DNA of 64,000 nucleotides, taken from the NCBI GenBank assembly GCA_963834855.1, contig CAWIDH010000017.1, forward strand, positions 246,819 through 310,818, in the 5' to 3' direction. The translations under genes and the position numbers were made by a program. The notes under the pieces were generated by a model, which worked only from the letters and a program-made list of their open reading frames with translations, did no database searches and was not told where the DNA came from. This DNA comes from DATJKD01 sp963834855. Its GTDB lineage: Bacteria > Pseudomonadota > Gammaproteobacteria > Steroidobacterales > Steroidobacteraceae. This document shows, one piece after another, positions 60,898 through 64,000 of this stretch (positions are counted from its first letter, which is position 1; each line of letters opens with the position of its first letter).

Positions 60898-61728
60898 ATG
60901 TGCCGATACAGCTTCGTTCTCGCCCTTGCGTCTTCGTTCGCGTCACTTCCGGCACACGCCGTAATGCTTGCTTCAGCGGACGGCACTGTAAGCGGAAGCC
61001 TCTATGTAACCGGCCTTCCTTCACATCCAGGCTGCACTTCCGGAGCGTCTCCCTATTCAAACGATTTCGCCTCTGGTTCCGGATTTGGAACTGTCAGGAT
61101 TAGAGCAAGCGCATCGAATGGGTGTATTGCAGATTCGGACGGCGTTTACCGTACTGAGTACGATCTCGATGTTAGCTCCACTGCCGGCTTGTTTACCCTC
61201 GACGATGGTATTGTCGTCAAGGACGCGGCAGCGACTGCGTCGTTAAATTTTTGCGGGGGAAACTGCCAAGAGTTTGAAGTCGTCGACCCGATAACAATTA
61301 CCTGGGGGTTTGATCTTGACTATGCCGTGTCGGCTTTGGCAGAGGCCGTTGCACCGGGTCACGGGACCGGCTTGAGGACCTTTGAGGTGAGTAGCGTCGC
61401 GGGCCTGCTTGGCCAAGCGGCTCTGTGCACATACGACTCGCGGCCGTTCGAATGCTCCAACCAAGTATTTCGACTGGACGTTGGGTGCCCAAGTGGTGAT
61501 CCAGATGGCTGCGATGAAGCTTTGACGGGGAACTCTGCGCAGGCATTTCAATTTGTCATTGACGAACCTGGCATCTATTGGCTCACCACAGGTGTTTCCG
61601 TGTTCGCAAGCACGCGCATCTTTGCAGCCACCTTTGTCCCCGAGCCGGATACTGGCTCGCTCATGGGGCTCGCGGGAATTGCCCTTCTGCTAACTGGCCG
61701 ACTTCGCTCCAGCGTGCGTCGCCGCTAA
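60898..61728 (+). CDS. PEP-CTERM exported protein
   Basis: The start is ATG 60898 with GGGGAG upstream; the frame is open further back. The 276-residue product has a signal peptide (SFVLALASSFASLPAHA), a Ser/Thr/Gly-rich beta-type body with several Cys pairs, and the PEP-CTERM tail: VPEPDTGS, a hydrophobic helix (LMGLAGIALLLTG) and RLRSSVRRR. Such proteins are sorted by exosortase, often with exopolysaccharide. No exosortase is in the window. Base composition is lower in GC than elsewhere, so it may be imported. Confidence 0.8.
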   Translation: MCRYSFVLALASSFASLPAHAVMLASADGTVSGSLYVTGLPSHPGCTSGASPYSNDFASGSGFGTVRIRASASNGCIADSDGVYRTEYDLDVSSTAGLFTLDDGIVVKDAAATASLNFCGGNCQEFEVVDPITITWGFDLDYAVSALAEAVAPGHGTGLRTFEVSSVAGLLGQAALCTYDSRPFECSNQVFRLDVGCPSGDPDGCDEALTGNSAQAFQFVIDEPGIYWLTTGVSVFASTRIFAATFVPEPDTGSLMGLAGIALLLTGRLRSSVRRR

Positions 61729-61731
61729 CCG

Positions 61732-62736
61732 TCAAATGGAGCAGCCGAGCTGCCCAGCGAGTTGCGGAATGGGCGCGTCGGCGTATGTAGCGGTCAAGGA
61801 TTTTCTGGACAGTGGATTGATGGTCACTCGATTCGTCACGCCGCGAGTTTCTCGGCGGTGCTCTCGTAGAACGCTCGGCGTGCTTCGCAGGGGGCTTTTG
61901 AAGCCGTGGCGCTCGATCAGCCACTCGCGGTTGTAGAGCTCGGCCCAGGCGATGACCGCGAGGCGCAGCTCCTCGACGGTGGCGAAGGTCTTCACCCACA
62001 ACAGTTGCTCCTTGAGCGTGCGGATCACCCGCTCGGCGCAGCCGTTGCCTTCGCGGCGCACGGACGAACGATGGGCTCGATTCGATGCCGAGGAACGTGA
62101 GCTCGTTCTGGAACGCGTCGCTCAGATACTGACTGCCGTGATCGTGACGCACGGTGAGCCCGCGGGCGACATCCGCTGCGATAGACCCCGAAGCAGCGGC
62201 GGATGCCCTGGCGCAGCGGTTCGAGTGCCTCGTAGCGCGTGGCGCGCTTGGCGGCATGCACGCCGACGAGTTCCGCGGTCGCGTGATCGATTGCAATGAA
62301 CACGGCGACCTGGCCGTCCTCGAGGGTCACGGTGGTCGTCAGATCCGTGCCCCACAGCGTTCGGGCGCGGAGGGGATGATCGTGCCATCGTGTGCTCTCG
62401 GCCCGCGCGGTCCGCCGACGCGGCTCGGCGCCAGCAACCCGGCGGCGCGCATCAGCCGCAACACGCGGGCCTTACTGGTGCGAAGACCGCGGTAGCGCAG
62501 CTTCGCCCACACCTTGCGATAGCCCTCGCCGACGAACGGAGAGGCGCCGAGCACGGCACGGATCTCCTCGGTGAGGCGCGGTCGCTGTACAGCGTCTTCG
62601 GGCCACGCCGCACCGGCATCGCCACCACCGTCGCCGCGCGACTCGCATATACGCTCGAGCGCGCCACGCCCGCAAGCTCGCAAACTCGAACCAGCGGCAC
62701 GATCCGCTGCAGGGAAACCGACGCCTCGTGCTTCAC
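61732..62736 (-). pseudogene. IS3-family transposase OrfB (DDE), frameshifted
   Basis: Starting MKHEASVSLQRIVPLVRV, the pieces in different frames match an IS3 integrase: GEGYRKVWAKLRYRGLRTSK, VAVFIAIDHATAELVGVHAA (first D), TVRHDHGSQYLSDAFQNELT (second D), and GNGCAERVIRTLKEQLLW (E). Slips lie near 62,600, 62,340, 62,190 and 62,060. It is unlikely to be active as read. Confidence 0.75.
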
Positions 62737-63077
62737 GACGTCGACTTCCCGGACGCTAAAGGGCCGGCTTTCCTCTCGTAACCGCGGATGATCTCGCGCG
62801 TAATCGCCAGGTCGAGCGCGTTCTCACCCAGCGCCTTCTTCAGCGCCGCGATCTGCTCGTCCCGGCCGTCGACCTCGCGGCTCTTCAGCCCCGCCAGACC
62901 ATTCGCCAGGAACACCTCGCGCCACTCCGACAACGTCGCCGCCGTGACCTTCAGTTGGCGTGACAGCGTGTCGAGATCCTCGCCCTTGAACAGTCGCAGC
63001 ACCGCATCGGCTTTGCGCTTCGCCGACCAGCGGCCAGTACCGCCGGTCTCGCGCGCTCTTCGATTCGATTTCGTCAT
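62733..63077 (-). CDS. IS3-family transposase OrfA
   Basis: This 114-residue protein begins MTKSNRRARETGGTGRWSAK. It has a helix-turn-helix (AKRKADAVLRLFKGEDLDTL, QLKVTAATLSEWREVFLA) and a leucine-zipper-like helix (DEQIAALKKALGENALDLAI). It is the regulatory and DNA-binding partner of OrfB. It overlaps the orfB start (ATGA). The frame is intact. Confidence 0.75.
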   Translation of the reverse strand: MTKSNRRARETGGTGRWSAKRKADAVLRLFKGEDLDTLSRQLKVTAATLSEWREVFLANGLAGLKSREVDGRDEQIAALKKALGENALDLAITREIIRGYERKAGPLASGKSTS

Positions 63078-63197
63078 TGGAACTCTCCTCCGGACAGCCA
63101 TCCTGCCCCAGTCAGGTGTCCATAGAAATCCTAGGCCGCGCCAGCGTAAGCCAGTCCTGGCGCCCGCGTCTACCACACGTTTGCCCTGGCGTCGAAG

Positions 63198-63550
63198 TCA
63201 GGTCGCTGCGGCCGGCACGACGCAAAAGCGCTGACCGGTCGGAGCCTCCATCACCCACCAGTTCTTGACCTGCGCCACGCGTTTGGCGCTCAGCGCTTCC
63301 AGACGGCAAACCTCTGCTTCGATGTTGTCTGCTCTCGATGTCCAGGTGTACCCGGCTGGCGTGACTCACCGACTGCACGAGCACTTTGACTTCCTCCGGC
63401 CGGACCTCGAGTTCTCGATAGTTCGAATCACGCGGCGTACGGCAGGGGGCGGGACTGCAAGCCCAAGGCTGCTGCCCAGAAGCGTGTCGCTTCGTCCAGA
63501 TGCTGCGTCTGGCAATCTATGACGACGGTGGATAGTCAACTCTTGTGCAT
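63198..63550 (-). pseudogene. VOC-family (glyoxalase-like) protein, frameshifted
   Basis: From ATG 63550 the pieces read STVVIDCQTQHLDEATRFWA, then RELEVRPEEVKVLVQSVSHA, SRVHLDIES, and AKRVAQVKNWWVMEAPTGQR, with FCVVPAAAT at the TGA 63198-63200. Together they match the single-domain VOC fold of about 120 residues. At least three frame changes are needed. Members include dioxygenases and glyoxalase-like proteins; no function is assigned. Confidence 0.65.
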
Positions 63551-64000
63551 TTGCGTGCTCCAAGCGCGAAGCGAACGCCTGATCGACTTTCGGACCAAAA
63601 GAGTCGGGGTAACGATTCTTTCGCGCTACCGGCGACAGGCGCGGGCTCGACGTAGGACCCGCCGGAAAATGCACGCACTTCAACGGATCCCCTTTCAGAC
63701 AGCAGGGTACTTCCGCGGCGACGCGCGGCGTTCCCACCTGGAGGCTCGTTGGTGAGCGGTCGCGCGAGCGCCCAATGAACTCACTTCCCTCGCGCCGCAG
63801 GGGACGCGCGGCGGCGCGCCCATGAGGGCCGCGCCATGCCCGCCCCGCGAGTTCGCCCCACGCGTCCACTCCGGAGGCGACGGTGCCGCAGCGGGAGTGA
63901 CGCGGCGACGCGCTGCCGTCGCGCGAGACGACCCGGCGCAGACGCATCGACCAAATTTCGGGAGTCCGATGGTCGGCCGGTTTTCCGCCCCCGCGCGCCC
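63551..64000. other. Window end, no gene recognised
   Basis: High-GC sequence with open frames on both strands but no domain, start context or codon pattern that stands out. It might hold a gene start or regulatory region continuing past the window. Confidence 0.4.

Larger units (their letters stand above)
61732..63077 (-). mobile_element. IS3-family insertion sequence, decayed
   Basis: Two overlapping transposase genes are seen on the minus strand: orfA (63077-62733) and orfB (62736 down to about 61,732). OrfB is broken by several frameshifts. No terminal inverted repeats or target duplication could be fixed by eye; the inner end abuts the PEP-CTERM gene. Confidence 0.7.

Noticed and set aside
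50139..64000. Second copy of the tRNA-Ser 3' end as attR
   Set aside because: No match was seen in the remaining window; it may lie beyond the edge.

Overview
The window is about 64 kb of high-GC chromosomal DNA. Two gene blocks match the Escherichia coli order: bamD / rluD-pgeF-clpB (13.8-20 kb) and pncC-recA-recX-alaS-csrA-tRNA-Ser (44-50 kb). With mutS also present, this points to a gammaproteobacterium. GC content, DUF4136 and DUF4404 proteins, TolB-like/TPR membrane proteins and a PEP-CTERM protein would fit an environmental lineage near Steroidobacterales, Nevskiales or Woeseiales, but the genus cannot be read from the sequence.

Layout. 0-1.4 kb: amino acid permease (cut by the window edge). 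1.5-5.1 kb: a tight three-gene operon of a phosphatase/ADP-ribosylglycohydrolase-like fusion, a zinc metallopeptidase and an ATP-grasp ligase, each overlapping the next by 4 bases. 5.1-9.2 kb: glutathione transferase, an mscS remnant, a zinc-ribbon protein, an M49-like lipoprotein and a pirin. 9.25-9.8 kb: a long imperfect inverted repeat. 9.8-13.6 kb: small envelope proteins and a glycosyltransferase remnant. 13.8-23 kb: housekeeping block (bamD, rluD, pgeF, ZIP transporter, clpB, fmdB-like, DUF502, aspS). 23-29.6 kb: a lipase-like gene and an RND efflux operon on the minus strand. 29.7-32.3 kb: mutS. 32.4-42.8 kb: a metal-resistance block (CusABC, a CopL-like protein, a Cu+ P-type ATPase, two CDF-type transporters and a DUF3147 protein). 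42.8-50.1 kb: two envelope proteins, then pncC, thpR, recA, recX, alaS, csrA and tRNA-Ser(GCU). 50.3-64 kb: an accessory region beginning with a broken integrase next to the tRNA gene. It holds a rhodanese, three TolB-like/TPR paralogues, IS30 and IS3 remains, an SDR oxidoreductase, a PEP-CTERM protein and fragments of NTF2-like, LigD, PotF and VOC genes.

Two patterns matter for any reader. First, many genes are interrupted by one-base frameshifts, including alaS, which should be essential. Most of those that can be resolved are single-base insertions, so they look like sequencing or assembly errors rather than biology; the decay after 50 kb is a mixture of this and real gene loss. Second, REP-like palindromes built on GGGGACA- or GGGTCAGAGC-type arms sit at gene 3' ends. 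One forms the last 31 codons of clpB, and another covers the tail of the glycosyltransferase remnant.

Functionally, the copper/silver block would move metal out of the cytoplasm (P-type ATPase, CDF transporters) and across the outer membrane (CusABC). The housekeeping blocks supply outer-membrane assembly, ribosome modification, protein disaggregation, tRNA charging, recombination and mismatch repair. The least explained system is the phosphatase/ADPRH-like - metallopeptidase - ATP-grasp operon at 1.5-5.1 kb.
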